In this document: one piece after another, positions 44,196 to 54,607 of the stretch | Numbering within the stretch: the first letter of the stretch is position 1 | Layout of the letters: every line of letters starts with the position of its first letter | Origin: Acidobacteriaceae bacterium | GTDB taxonomy: Bacteria; Acidobacteriota; Terriglobia; Terriglobales; Acidobacteriaceae | Reading direction: 5' to 3' | NCBI GenBank assembly: GCA_030038195.1 | Contig: JASHPJ010000070.1 | Coordinates: forward strand, 1 to 64,000 | DNA length: 64,000 nt | The notes under the pieces: generated by a model | What the model was told of the DNA's origin: nothing | Seen by the model: only the letters and a program-made list of their open reading frames with translations | Databases searched by the model: none | Made by a program: the position numbers and the translations under genes

Positions 44196-46600
44196 TCAAC
44201 GGGCGGTAACTATTTGATCGCGGAGGAGACGCGCCTTCTTCAGCAGAGGTAGGTCGCTGTCCGCATCTTTCCACTGGTTCAGCAATCCGTTGACCCACCG
44301 GATCGCATCGGCCCTGTCGCCCTCTTGCCGGTAGTCCTCGGCAAGAGCATACTCCGCGTCGAACCAGTATCGCTCGGGTTCCCAACCGGGTATGCCGTTC
44401 CTGAGATACTGCGCGTACCAACCGATAGCCGCATCGCGGTCGCCAATCGCCTGATAGATATGCGCCAGGCTTCCCGCGTAAAGGTTGCCGAAGAATCGGT
44501 GTCGTCGGCAGCCGGAGGCTTCAGGAACTGCAAAGCAGCATTTAGGTCTCCATGCGCCGCGGCGACCGCCGCTTGCAGCAGAGCCAGGTATGCAGCCTGA
44601 TCTTCAATCCGTTGGTTGGCGATCGGAGCAATTTTGTCGAGGATCCAACGCGCCTTTCTTGACTCGCCTGCGCGCGCGTAGGCCTGTGCAATGATTGCCC
44701 CATAAATAACTTTAGGGCCGAGCTGATCGAACTTGGCCATGGCGTCGTCCAACTGGGCAATTTCTTCGTGCCGATTTCCTTCCTCATCGGCGATTGCCGC
44801 AAGCATGTAGTGGATGCGCGCCACCGCAAATGGATCCTGCGACTGAGATAGCGCGACCATCAGGCGACTACGAGCGGCTTGAAACTGTCCACGGTACATG
44901 TCCAGAAGGGCCAATGATCTTTCCCCGAACGGGGAATTCCCAGGGTCCGCCAGCATAGCGGAAAAGACCTGCTCGGCCTTAGTCTGGTTTCCGGCCTTCA
45001 CCAGAGTGAAGCCGTATTCTTGGTTGATGTTGGACACCAGTATCCGAGACGGATCGAGTACAAACGCCTCCTCGTAGGCCTCAACGGATGGATTCCACTG
45101 GTCGAGTTCGGCGTAAGCGGACGCCAGTTCAACCCATGTTCCTGGATCGTCCGGCTGTTCCTTGATCAGCTGCCGATACATGGGTATGGATTCCTGAGCG
45201 TGGCCATGCATGCGCAATAGCCGTGCGTAGGAGTATTGAGCTGCCCAGTCTCCAGGGAACCGTTGAAGGAACATCCGGTAAAGATCGAGTGCGTCCTCGA
45301 TACGCCCCTGGCTCTCCGCGTAGCGCATTTCAATCCAGGCGTGCTCGCGTTCGGTCGTCCGCGCAGCGAGCGCGAGAGCTTTCCGGAACTCCTGTTCGCC
45401 CAAAGCCGGCTGGTTCACATAAAAGCTGTAGTCCGTGTAGGCAAGCCCGGCATGGGCCATGGCAAAACTTGGATCAGCCCCAATCGCCGCCTGAAACAGC
45501 CGGGTTGCACCATCAATCTGTCCCTTGCCGAAAAGGTCCGATGCCTCGGTGTAGTCCTCCAAAGCCTGGATCGACGACGTGGTGACCTGAGGCAGCGACC
45601 GGGAGTTCCGATGAATATCGTATCGCGATTCTCCCAGGTCACGGCGGATATCGGTCGAGATGGAATCAAGCGCCGTAAGAATATGATCTTCGTCATAGGC
45701 TGTCTCGGAATAGGACCGCACTACAATACCTGTCGACGGATCGATGAGTTGTGCCGTCAGCCGGTACTCATGCCCGGCACGCGTAATGCCGGGCACAACC
45801 AGCCCTTGCAGATTCTCCCGCTGGCATATCTCGCGACCAATCGTCGCTGTGATGGGCTGGTCCTCTTTTCTCTGCATCAGACGAAGCACTGTTTCCGCCT
45901 GCAGCCGGGAATATACGTTGAGAGACCGCGACTGCCCCAGGCTCACCGTGAACGCCGTCGCTAGGGCTTTGTCGAATCTCGCATCCCCGGTCTGGTTTTC
46001 GAAGTCGGCGATCAGCACCGGATCGCGCCTCCCGGAGGACAGCACCGAATGCCCGCGGCCCAGCCAATACCATATCCCGCCCACACCAGCCGCGACGCAG
46101 CAGCCGACGAGAAACCAGCCAATCCGGAGCCGATGGTTTGAATCGCCATGCGCCGTGGCCAGAATCTGCTCCTCGGCGGAAGCCGGTTGCCTGGAGGGCT
46201 CCGTCGCAGAGGCTTCGTCGGAGACCGCTTCCGGTAAGCGCTGAAGAACGTCTTGCGCAGTGGCGATAGGCTCCACACGGCCGACGAAGCGGTATCCGCG
46301 ACCGCGCACCGTTTCGATATAGCGGGGCGACTGGGGATTATCGCTGAGGACCTCACGGAGGTGGCGCATCGCGGTATTCAGGGAATCTTCGAAATCGACG
46401 AAGGTATCCGCCGGCCATAGCCGATCCCGGAGTTCGACGCGCGTAATCAAATCCCCCGGACGCTGCACGAGTGCTATGAGCATTTGCCGAGGCTTCTCCT
46501 GGATTTGGAGGCGTCGCCCGTTCCGGGTCAGGTCACCGGAGCGTAAATCCAGCCTAAATGGGCCAAAGCGATAAACCTGGGTAGACAGCGAAGTAACCAT
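44196..46600 (-). CDS. Winged-helix / TPR transcriptional regulator (CadC-like), apparent frameshift near the C-terminus
   Basis: A regulator of about 800 aa. Residues 1-105 form an OmpR/PhoB-type winged helix (FGPFRLDLRSGDLTRNGRRL, DFEDSLNTAMRHLREVLSDN, VETVRGRGYRFVG). A single TM follows (LRIGWFLVGCCVAAGVGGIW), then a domain like those preceding TPRs (DPVLIADFENQTGDARFDKA) and a long TPR array. The first frame ends at 44279 with 65 unlikely residues. From about 44520 a second frame gives good TPR sequence, SLAHIYQAIGDRDAAIGWYA and YWFDAEYALAEDYRQEGDRA, ending in a stop at 44196. One indel is implied. This architecture is typical of Acidobacteriota. Confidence 0.8.
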
Positions 46601-46704
46601 GGCGCAGCGTCTGACGAGCAGGTAATAGGGAAGATGGGCCGGAGCTTAGCCGGTAAGTGAAATTAGCATAGCACCTATCGATAAGAACGGCACAGGTCAT
46701 TTGA

Positions 46705-46881
46705 CTCTTAACTCTTCGCAATTCACGGTCTTGCCTGCTCAGACAAATTTCAGAAACAAATCGGCTTCCGCTCATTGAATTCGAACGCGATTTCCTCTAC
46801 TGTGCCGCTCTGGATGCACACAGCCACAACCTGGACGGATTGGATCATGCACTGCGTGCGCTAATCGAGGTGGCCGAATAG
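46705..46881 (+). pseudogene. Possible remnant frame upstream of the 86-aa gene
   Basis: A short open stretch with a protein-like C-terminal sequence (RQISETNRLPLIEFERDFLY, CAALDAHSHNLDGLDHALRA, LIEVAE) ending in TAG at 46879-46881. An in-frame stop lies at 46702 and no ATG, GTG or TTG lies at the right place. It is either a truncated gene or chance; no family recognised. Confidence 0.3.
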
Positions 46882-46911
46882 AGGACCGGATTCAGGGAAA
46901 GGAGAACCACG

Positions 46912-47172
46912 ATGCCGGCAAACCTGCCCGAGAGGTTTTTCGCGCTGGAGACGACCGTTGGCTTGCTCGAACAGCAGACCGCGTTCGTCGCGAGATGGAT
47001 CCAACTCCGTCGCCAGATGGCCGACGACTGCCCCGGCTGTCCCGGCCCGCCGGTCGATCTGGTGAACAGCACACTGGCGGCAGCGAATGAAGCTTTGCGG
47101 TTCTCGTCACAGGCAGTCAGCCGGATTTCCACGCAGGAAGCTCTCACGGATGCGCAAGCAGTCAGCACGTGA
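46912..47172 (+). CDS. Small hypothetical protein (86 aa)
   Basis: A helical protein starting PANLPERFFALETTVGLLEQ, with a CPGCPGPP motif in the middle. AAAGGAGA lies just before the ATG, so translation is likely. No family is recognised. It is the first gene of a plus-strand series of mostly secreted products and ends 75 bp before the next one. The Cys pair (CPGC) could bind a metal or form a disulfide. Confidence 0.5.
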   Translation: MPANLPERFFALETTVGLLEQQTAFVARWIQLRRQMADDCPGCPGPPVDLVNSTLAAANEALRFSSQAVSRISTQEALTDAQAVST

Positions 47173-47247
47173 CGGTAGAGCTAAAGTTCGCACCCAGAGG
47201 CCCGAATCTCAACCCCCCGAATTTCAAGCCATGGAGAGGAGAAGAAA

Positions 47248-48054
47248 ATGAGCGAGGGAAGAAACCGGAAGTGGATCGCAGGACGCGCTATGGCGTGGGT
47301 GATTGGTATTGCGGTCGGTGTGCCGGGCGCGGCCGGTGTTAGCCAGGCGCAGACGCAAGCGCAAGCAGCTGCGAAGCCCGCGCCGACGGCATTAAGAACG
47401 GCACCGTTATCCGCACCGCAGGCCGAGCGAGCCTCCGCCGGCGGGACGAAAAACGGGATCACCGTACACGGCTGGTGGGTCATCGAGGTGAAGAACCCAG
47501 ACGGAACCGTGGTCAACCGCCGCGAGTTTGAAAATCATCTGGAAACCGGGTCCGGGACGAACGGCGGGTATAACCTGACCAGCCTCCTCAGCGGGTACCT
47601 GGTGGCAGGCCCGTTTGTAATGATCCTTCCTGTCCCCTGTGAAGCTTCCACAGATTACTGCATCCTCAGTCAGACCGGCTCAGCCGGTGTCTACAACTAT
47701 CCAACTACCACCATACCGATCGCGAGCGACCTTCAGCAGGCATTTGGCGGGGCAAAATCGGTGACCTGCAATAACGTGCCTGCAGGGGTGTGTACGCAGA
47801 CACTCGATCTCATCGCGCCCGGGGGAAGCACAACGTTCCAAATCACTGGAGCTGTGGTTGCGGCCGCCTCCGGCAGCATTGCCGCCGTTGAAACTGCCCA
47901 GGGCTTCTGCGGTGGCAGCCTATACAACGCGGCACAGTGCCTGCAAGTTCCGGCGGCCAACCCATACGTGTTCACGGGAACAACGCTAACTCCGGCGCAA
48001 ACTTACGAGGCCGGCCAAACGATCTCCGTTACTGTCACATTCAGCTTCCAGTAA
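47248..48054 (+). CDS. Secreted hypothetical protein with beta-rich domain
   Basis: A 268-aa protein. A long basic N-terminus (SEGRNRKWIAGRAMAWVIGI) leads into a hydrophobic helix and an Ala/Gln/Pro-rich linker, as in an exported protein. The domain begins GITVHGWWVIEVKNPDGTVV and contains repeated Thr/Ser-rich strands and six or more cysteines (for example CEASTDYCILSQ), possibly disulfide-bonded in the periplasm. Similar small Acidobacteriota proteins with an HG-W-I-V-NPDGT block are familiar to me but have no function. GGAGAGGAG precedes the ATG. It ends 53 bp before the giant protein gene. Confidence 0.55.
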   Translation: MSEGRNRKWIAGRAMAWVIGIAVGVPGAAGVSQAQTQAQAAAKPAPTALRTAPLSAPQAERASAGGTKNGITVHGWWVIEVKNPDGTVVNRREFENHLETGSGTNGGYNLTSLLSGYLVAGPFVMILPVPCEASTDYCILSQTGSAGVYNYPTTTIPIASDLQQAFGGAKSVTCNNVPAGVCTQTLDLIAPGGSTTFQITGAVVAAASGSIAAVETAQGFCGGSLYNAAQCLQVPAANPYVFTGTTLTPAQTYEAGQTISVTVTFSFQ

Positions 48055-48107
48055 TCCGCGAGCGCTCAGAGAACCTATACCCCTCGACCGTACGAGAAGG
48101 ATGCGAG

Positions 48108-51100
48108 ATGGGCAGACGGCCAAGGACAATTCGCGATGCGAATGCGGTGAAGCACGCGTGGCTATCCGGCTTGCTACCTGGAATGCTGCGCTGGGGCTTC
48201 GCCTGTGTGGCGATCCTGCTGCTCTTCGGCGCCGCGGCCCGCGCGCAATCCACTCAAATGCAAATCATCGCCGGGCTTGCTTCTCCAGGCAGTTCGCAGG
48301 ATACGTATGGCACCTGGAACCCGGGCACGTGTCCGGGGCCTAACCCTGGTCAGCCCTGCATCATTGGAGGGTCCAGCGGGAACGAAACCGTAGGGCCGGG
48401 CAATTGCAATGGCGGTCTTCCTGGTCCGCCGTCCGATCAACCGACGAGCCCCGTCCCGCTCTGCAACTTCGGTTACAGCGGCGATGGCGGCGCAGCTACG
48501 TACGCAACCATGAGTTTCCCCATCGCTGTCGCGGCGGATGCGAATGGAAATGTGTACATCGCGGACGCCGGCAACGCCGTGGTGCGCGAAGTAGATACCT
48601 CTGGCAACATCTCCACGTACGCTTGCGTCGATACGTCGGGCAATATTTCCTATGGATCCAGTTGCCCGGTTTCCAATCCGGGAAGCTTTCCCCTTGTATA
48701 TCCGGCCGCCCTGGTGGTAGACAGCAATGGCGTTCTGCATATCGCCACCGCCGGCAACGGCGCCAACTTTGGCAGTCCCCTGGTAAACACCTTGGCCATG
48801 GCTGCGGATAGCCAGGGCAACGTGTATAAGCTCCAGGAATACGAAGGAGGGACTCCGCCGGGGGATGCGTGTTCGGTCGCGTCGTACGTCATTACCGGCG
48901 CTCCCAACATCATCTGCATGGGGTTTGACGTAACCGCACAAGGGCTGGCGGTCGATTCGTCCGGCAATCTCTACACAATCGTGAACACGCACGGAGGCGA
49001 ACTGTGGGAATATGCCAGCGGGAGCACGTCGCCGACCACGATCGCGACTTCGGCGACCATACCCGGACTCGGCCTTGCCGCAGACGTGGGCGCGGTGAAC
49101 AGCCTGGCGGTGGATTCGCAAGGCAATATCTATGTTCTGACGGTCGGCACCTCGTCGAACGGGTTCGCCGAGGTCGAGAAATTCAATCCCACCACGCAGC
49201 AGTTGACCGTGATCGCAGGCGTGGGCACGAACGGCTACAACAATCCGGACGATGCGAACGGACCTGCCGATCTCGGCAACTACACGCCCGCCGTGGACGT
49301 TCCGCTCCCGGCGGCGCAAACCTATCTGAATAACGTCAACGGGATTGCGCTCGGTCCCGACGGCTCGCTTTACATTGCCGACAGCGGCAACAACATGGTC
49401 CGCAAGATCCAGGTGCTGGCAAGCGGGCCGAGCGCGCTGAACCTGGTAGACATTCCCGTTCCGCAGAGTTCCGGCGTTCAGTTCGGCTCGAAGCAGGCCG
49501 TGTACAACCCCGGCACCGGAGACTTCTATTACGTATCCGGCGCCAACACTGTGAACGTGATCAACACCGGATCGAGTGACATCTGCCCCGGATGCGAGCG
49601 CATCTTCGCATCGATCCCGGTGGGCTTGAACAACGGAGGTTCGACCTCGACGCTAACCATGGCTCTGGATCCGACGCGCAACCTGGTCTACGTGAACAAT
49701 ACGGCCGACGGGAATCTGTACGTCATCAATGGAAACCCCGGTCAGGCCACTTCGTACACCTCGGTGGGCGCGGCCAACCTCGGGTATGGCGGCCTGAGCC
49801 TGGTGGCCATCGACCCCGGACTGAACGAAGTCTATGTGGCAGGCCCCAACTCAACGACCATCGTGGCGCTGAGCGGAGGAGTCGCGCCGCAGGTGCTCAG
49901 CGCCTACACCAGCCTGTATACGCCCATTGCCTCGATGAGCGTGGACACGGCAACGCACACGGTGTACGCGGTGGGCGCGATCGATGAGGGCTACCCACCG
50001 TATCAGGAGATGTATCTCATTACGCCCGGATCGAGTGGGCTGACGGTCGAGACCGATTCCTTCCCAACCGGAGGCAGCGGACTGGGATCGGGGCTATTCG
50101 ACACGAACTCCATCTCGGTGGATCCCGTGACCGCGAGTGTGATCGCGGCCGGCTCCGGCCAGTACAACGGCACGGATTGGTACGCATGGGACATCAGCAA
50201 TTTCGGCGTCCTTGGCAATGGCACTTACGTCGCCTCTCCACTGCTGTATACGTGGCAGCCCTACACCTCCTCGCTCGACATTGCCAATCGCGCCTTCTAC
50301 CTCACTGACTTCGACGGTAGCATCAATGACACCAACTCGAACGCGGCCATGGTCACCGGCATGGACAGCGTGACGGCGAGCGATAATACGCTCACTTCGG
50401 TCGTGATTCCGGTCTTCGGCAGCGGATCGACGCCGTCCTCGCCGCACGTCTACGACGTCGAGCCGGATACGTCGAGTTACCAGGCATGGATTTCGGGCTC
50501 CGACGCGACCGACGGCGGATTTATCAAGCTGTGGAACGCAACCACGCAGGCGGTTACGCTTTCGGCAACGATCCCGGCTCTGCTGGGAGGGGGTCCGCTG
50601 GTTGCGGGCGGCAATCTTTTCGTCGATTCCGCCGATCAAGCCGCCTATCTTCTGGACCACGTGAACAACGATCTCTGGCTGGTCAACAAACCGCAGTGGA
50701 CCCAGACAGGACAGCCGTTTCTCGCCCAGCAGGGCAGCACGGTTTCGATCACCGGCAGTTCCAATCCGATCTACTACACGACCGACGGAACTCCGCCTGG
50801 TTTGAGCTCCACCACCCAATCCTGCACTTCACCATGCACGGTGAATTTGGTTCCGGGCGTCCCACCTGCCATTGTGAGCGCTATCCAGGAGGATCTAAGC
50901 AGCGGCGTGGCCAGCAATGTGGTGCAGGGCGTGTTTACGGCGATCTCGCCGACGACGCTCGCTCTCTCTATCAGCCCGTCGCCGGCAACCACCGGGGCGA
51001 GCATCACGGCAACGGCCACGCTTTCGCTTTCGTTCCCCGCCCTGACGGTGATCGGGACGGTCAACTTTACGGCCGACGGGACGACGATTCCCGATTGCTC

Positions 51101-54100
51101 CGGCGTCTCCCTGGGGTTGAATGGGTCAAGCTGGCAGGCAACCTGCACATTTACTGAAAATACGGCCGGCACCTACGCCATCGCCGCGGCTTTTTCGGGA
51201 GACGCATCGAACGGAGCCAGCAACAGCAACGTTGTTGACCTGCAGGTAAACCAGAGCACAGCTCCTACAGCGAGCACTGTTACTGGCGTTACCACGCCGC
51301 TGGCCATCAACGCCAACAACTCGGGAACCAACTTGAATGCCGTGCTCAACGCCGATTCGTCGGTAAGCCTGGTTCAAAACGGTGCGCTGGTATCGGGCGT
51401 GATCTGTTCCGCGTTTTCCAGCTTGAGCGGCGGCAGCCTTTCTTCCGGCGCAATCTATCTTGACGGCGCCAACTCCCGCGCCTACTTCACCATGATCGCA
51501 AGCGTCAGCGGAACGACAGGCTTGTACGCGGCCTACGACACCTTCAACGTGTCGGCGGGAACTTGCACACAGGGGCCACTCGTGCAGTTAAGCACGAACG
51601 CCAACTCCGACGTGGAAATGAACGCCGACATCGCGCAGGGTAACGTCTACGTCCTGAACTACTACGGCGCTTTCCCGGATTCGCTTTACGTTCTGCCCGC
51701 GCCGTGGTCTTCGTCCTTGCTCACGCCTGCGCAATTCACGATGGATTATTCGGTCGAGTACGGGCCGATCGTGATCGACCCCTCGAACCACCAAGTTTAC
51801 ATCAACGATCTGGGCGGGTCAGCCAACGGAGCGGTGCCGGGGACGTTCAGCACCTCCGGTTTCTTCGTTTACGACCCCACGTATACCGGGTCGGCGTCCA
51901 ATCCCGAGCATGTGGCAGGCTACATGACTTCGAGCACCGCCGCGCCGATTCCATTCAACGTGGGAACGCTGCTCGACAACGGCAACGGAACACTGGTTCT
52001 GGTTAACGAGAATCCCAATGCCTCATCCGCTGCCTATAGCGCCAGCACGCCGCCGGTGACCATCCTGAATACCGCCACGCCGGGATTCAGCTTCTTTGCC
52101 AATACGCAGCCCGGTTCGATCATCAACACCGTCGATATCACGACCGGGAACGCGCTAACCACCATAGCTCCCGCGACGCAGTACTACGCAATCAGCGGGG
52201 CCGATATCAATGCCGGAGCCAACCTGGTCTATGCCTTCGTCTTCGACCAAAGCACCTTTGCCGGGCCCCAAGAGCTGATCGCGTATAACTATGCGGCACC
52301 GCAGGAGACTGTGCTTAGCTCCAGCGTGGCCATGCCCAGTCAGGTCCCCGACCTGTGGATGCAGCTCAATTACGATTCCGAATCGACGCAGATTGCGCTG
52401 TCGGCGAGCACGTACAACTCGGGTGCTCTCGGCGTCACTACACCGCTGTGCGCAGGCAGCCCCTCGTTGACAATCCTGTTTGGCGGCGGGACGACTCCCA
52501 CGCCGCTCGATTTCCCGGTTGTGAATGCGGATTCCGGCTATATTTACGCCATCCAGTCGGCGTCCACTTATCCTCCGCCAGGCACACCGGCCGCGCTGGA
52601 GTATGTGGCGCCACCGGCCAGCCCATGCACCACATCGCAGCCGACGCCGGCCGCCATCAACGCCGTTTCCGGAGGCGGGCAGAGCGCAACGATCGGCCAG
52701 GCGTTTGCCAATCCTCTTGTAGTGAATGTCACGGATGCAAACGGCAATCCGGTCTCCGGCGCGACCGTCACGTTTACTGCGCCATCTTCGGGCGCGAGCG
52801 CGACTCTGTCCTCCATGACTGCCACCACAAGCAGCAACGGCAATGCCAGCGTGACGGCGACAGCCAACGGGACTGCCGGCACGTCTGCCTATCAGGTCAG
52901 CGCATCGGTTGCGGGCGTGAGCACCCTGGCCACGTTCTCGCTCACAAACACGCAGGCTGCGACGACGCTGGGGGTAACGCCTTCGGCTCTCTCGCTCGTA
53001 TATGGGCAGATGGTGGCCATCCAAGCCTCCATCAGCCCAGCGAGCGTCGACGGCTCCGTCCCCACCGGCTCCGTGGCCTTTTACGACGGTACTATCGCGC
53101 TCACACCCGATTCCACGGTCTCCGGCGCGATCGCCAGTTATACCGTAAACGTGCCCACGGTCGGCAGTCATACCTATGCAGCACAGTATCTGGGCGATAC
53201 CAATTTCCAGGCTAGCGCCCTCACCAGCGCGACGTCAGCAGTGACGGTGAGCAAAGCAAGCGTCACACTCACCGGCCCGGCAACGCAGCCGGTCACAGTG
53301 CCGAGCGGCCAGTCGGGGTCAATCGCGATCACGGTGAGCGGAGAGTTTTCCGGCAGCGGAATTTCCACGCCGTCCGGGAGCGTAAGCTACAGCGTCAGTG
53401 GCAGCGGATTTCCCGCGGGAACGGCCACCATCTCCGGGGGGACGGCCACGATCCCGGTGCCCGCGACCACCGCCCCCAGCAGCTACACGGTAACTGTGAA
53501 TTATGCGGGCGACGCAAACTATGCAGCAGCCACGGCCATCAATGTCTCGCTCACGGTCACACCGTCGGCGGTCCTAGTCACCGACAACGAAACTATTACG
53601 GTCTCCGACGCGGATGAGATGGTCACAGGTGCCCTCAGCGGCGACAATGAGGCAATCTCCGTTGTCGACACAGTAAGCGTCCAGGTCTCCGGCTACCCGA
53701 TAGAGGCGGTCAACGACAATGAGACCATCACTGTGTCTGACGCCGATGAGGTGACGCCGGGTGCTCTGAGCGCCAACAACGAGGCAATCTCCGTTGCGGA
53801 TGCCGTGAGCGTTCAGGTGGGTAACACGCCGACCATCACTACGCTCACCTCCTCCGTCAACCCGAGTCCAGCGGGCTACAACGTCACTCTGACCGCGACC
53901 ATCGCACCATCCCCATTTGGCTCTTCCGCCGGATCCATTGCTTTCATGGATGGAACCACGCTGCTTGCCACGGTTCCGGTGACGGGGAATGTCGCGATGT
54001 ACTCCACCACTTCACTGCCGGCGGGTGCAGACCAGATTACCGCCGTGTACAGCGGCAATACCGCCTATCTTGCCAGCACTTCAGCAGTTCTCGACGAGCA

Positions 54101-54599
54101 GATATCCGGTTTCAAACTGGACTTCACAACCCCCGTCTCGCTCAATCTGTTGCCAGGGCAGAGCGCCGCCATCGCCCTGACGGTGACACCGGACAATGGC
54201 TCCTACAATGAGCCGGTCACATTCACGGTCAGCGGACTGCCCACCGGCGCGACGGCCACCTTCAACCCGGCCGCTGTGACGCCGGGCAGCAGCCCCGCTA
54301 CTGCGAGCGTCACAATTATTGCCCCGCCGCTCAGCTCGCAGGCGGGATCTGAACCGGCGCTTCGCCGAGCGGGGCCGATCGTGCTTGCACTCCTGCTGCC
54401 ACTAGCGGCGTTCGGTCGCAAGCGGCGCTTGTTCCTGACGATCTTTATCACGGCGTTTGCCCTGGCTGCTGCGATGGGGCTCGGCGCGTGCGGCGGCGCA
54501 GGGTTCTTCAACCAGGCACCCGAGACTTATACCGTGACGGTTACCGGGTCGAGCGGCGCGGTTCAACATTCAGCCACGCTTACGCTGACGGTGGAGTAG
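48108..54599 (+). CDS. Giant secreted NHL/YVTN propeller and Ig-like repeat protein (2163 aa)
   Basis: The signal segment FACVAILLLFGAAARAQS is followed by, approximately: NHL repeats (60-460, for example DANGNVYIADAGNAVVREVD), a YVTN propeller (480-870), a chitobiase-type PIYYTTDGTPPGLSS segment (near 885), an Ig-like domain (950-1045), a second propeller (1060-1500), a Big_1/invasin-like domain (1516-1615), two Ig-like repeats (1618-1818), two 44-aa acidic repeats (1823-1908), more Ig-like domain and a C-terminal hydrophobic helix LALLLPLAAFGRKRR. Propellers and Ig repeats fit adhesion or glycan binding at the cell surface (family-level inference). GAAGGA is upstream of ATG 48108. Confidence 0.75.
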   Translation: MGRRPRTIRDANAVKHAWLSGLLPGMLRWGFACVAILLLFGAAARAQSTQMQIIAGLASPGSSQDTYGTWNPGTCPGPNPGQPCIIGGSSGNETVGPGNCNGGLPGPPSDQPTSPVPLCNFGYSGDGGAATYATMSFPIAVAADANGNVYIADAGNAVVREVDTSGNISTYACVDTSGNISYGSSCPVSNPGSFPLVYPAALVVDSNGVLHIATAGNGANFGSPLVNTLAMAADSQGNVYKLQEYEGGTPPGDACSVASYVITGAPNIICMGFDVTAQGLAVDSSGNLYTIVNTHGGELWEYASGSTSPTTIATSATIPGLGLAADVGAVNSLAVDSQGNIYVLTVGTSSNGFAEVEKFNPTTQQLTVIAGVGTNGYNNPDDANGPADLGNYTPAVDVPLPAAQTYLNNVNGIALGPDGSLYIADSGNNMVRKIQVLASGPSALNLVDIPVPQSSGVQFGSKQAVYNPGTGDFYYVSGANTVNVINTGSSDICPGCERIFASIPVGLNNGGSTSTLTMALDPTRNLVYVNNTADGNLYVINGNPGQATSYTSVGAANLGYGGLSLVAIDPGLNEVYVAGPNSTTIVALSGGVAPQVLSAYTSLYTPIASMSVDTATHTVYAVGAIDEGYPPYQEMYLITPGSSGLTVETDSFPTGGSGLGSGLFDTNSISVDPVTASVIAAGSGQYNGTDWYAWDISNFGVLGNGTYVASPLLYTWQPYTSSLDIANRAFYLTDFDGSINDTNSNAAMVTGMDSVTASDNTLTSVVIPVFGSGSTPSSPHVYDVEPDTSSYQAWISGSDATDGGFIKLWNATTQAVTLSATIPALLGGGPLVAGGNLFVDSADQAAYLLDHVNNDLWLVNKPQWTQTGQPFLAQQGSTVSITGSSNPIYYTTDGTPPGLSSTTQSCTSPCTVNLVPGVPPAIVSAIQEDLSSGVASNVVQGVFTAISPTTLALSISPSPATTGASITATATLSLSFPALTVIGTVNFTADGTTIPDCSGVSLGLNGSSWQATCTFTENTAGTYAIAAAFSGDASNGASNSNVVDLQVNQSTAPTASTVTGVTTPLAINANNSGTNLNAVLNADSSVSLVQNGALVSGVICSAFSSLSGGSLSSGAIYLDGANSRAYFTMIASVSGTTGLYAAYDTFNVSAGTCTQGPLVQLSTNANSDVEMNADIAQGNVYVLNYYGAFPDSLYVLPAPWSSSLLTPAQFTMDYSVEYGPIVIDPSNHQVYINDLGGSANGAVPGTFSTSGFFVYDPTYTGSASNPEHVAGYMTSSTAAPIPFNVGTLLDNGNGTLVLVNENPNASSAAYSASTPPVTILNTATPGFSFFANTQPGSIINTVDITTGNALTTIAPATQYYAISGADINAGANLVYAFVFDQSTFAGPQELIAYNYAAPQETVLSSSVAMPSQVPDLWMQLNYDSESTQIALSASTYNSGALGVTTPLCAGSPSLTILFGGGTTPTPLDFPVVNADSGYIYAIQSASTYPPPGTPAALEYVAPPASPCTTSQPTPAAINAVSGGGQSATIGQAFANPLVVNVTDANGNPVSGATVTFTAPSSGASATLSSMTATTSSNGNASVTATANGTAGTSAYQVSASVAGVSTLATFSLTNTQAATTLGVTPSALSLVYGQMVAIQASISPASVDGSVPTGSVAFYDGTIALTPDSTVSGAIASYTVNVPTVGSHTYAAQYLGDTNFQASALTSATSAVTVSKASVTLTGPATQPVTVPSGQSGSIAITVSGEFSGSGISTPSGSVSYSVSGSGFPAGTATISGGTATIPVPATTAPSSYTVTVNYAGDANYAAATAINVSLTVTPSAVLVTDNETITVSDADEMVTGALSGDNEAISVVDTVSVQVSGYPIEAVNDNETITVSDADEVTPGALSANNEAISVADAVSVQVGNTPTITTLTSSVNPSPAGYNVTLTATIAPSPFGSSAGSIAFMDGTTLLATVPVTGNVAMYSTTSLPAGADQITAVYSGNTAYLASTSAVLDEQISGFKLDFTTPVSLNLLPGQSAAIALTVTPDNGSYNEPVTFTVSGLPTGATATFNPAAVTPGSSPATASVTIIAPPLSSQAGSEPALRRAGPIVLALLLPLAAFGRKRRLFLTIFITAFALAAAMGLGACGGAGFFNQAPETYTVTVTGSSGAVQHSATLTLTVE
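53580..53832 (+). repeat. Two coding tandem repeats of 132 bp (44 aa)
   Basis: Within the giant protein gene the blocks starting DNETITVSDADEMVTGALSG and DNETITVSDADEVTPGALSA follow one another with a period of exactly 132 bp (starts at 53580 and 53712), each ending in NEAISV.D.VSVQV. The acidic runs suggest metal binding, perhaps Ca2+ (inference). Confidence 0.65.
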
Positions 54600-54607
54600 G
54601 AGTCTGC

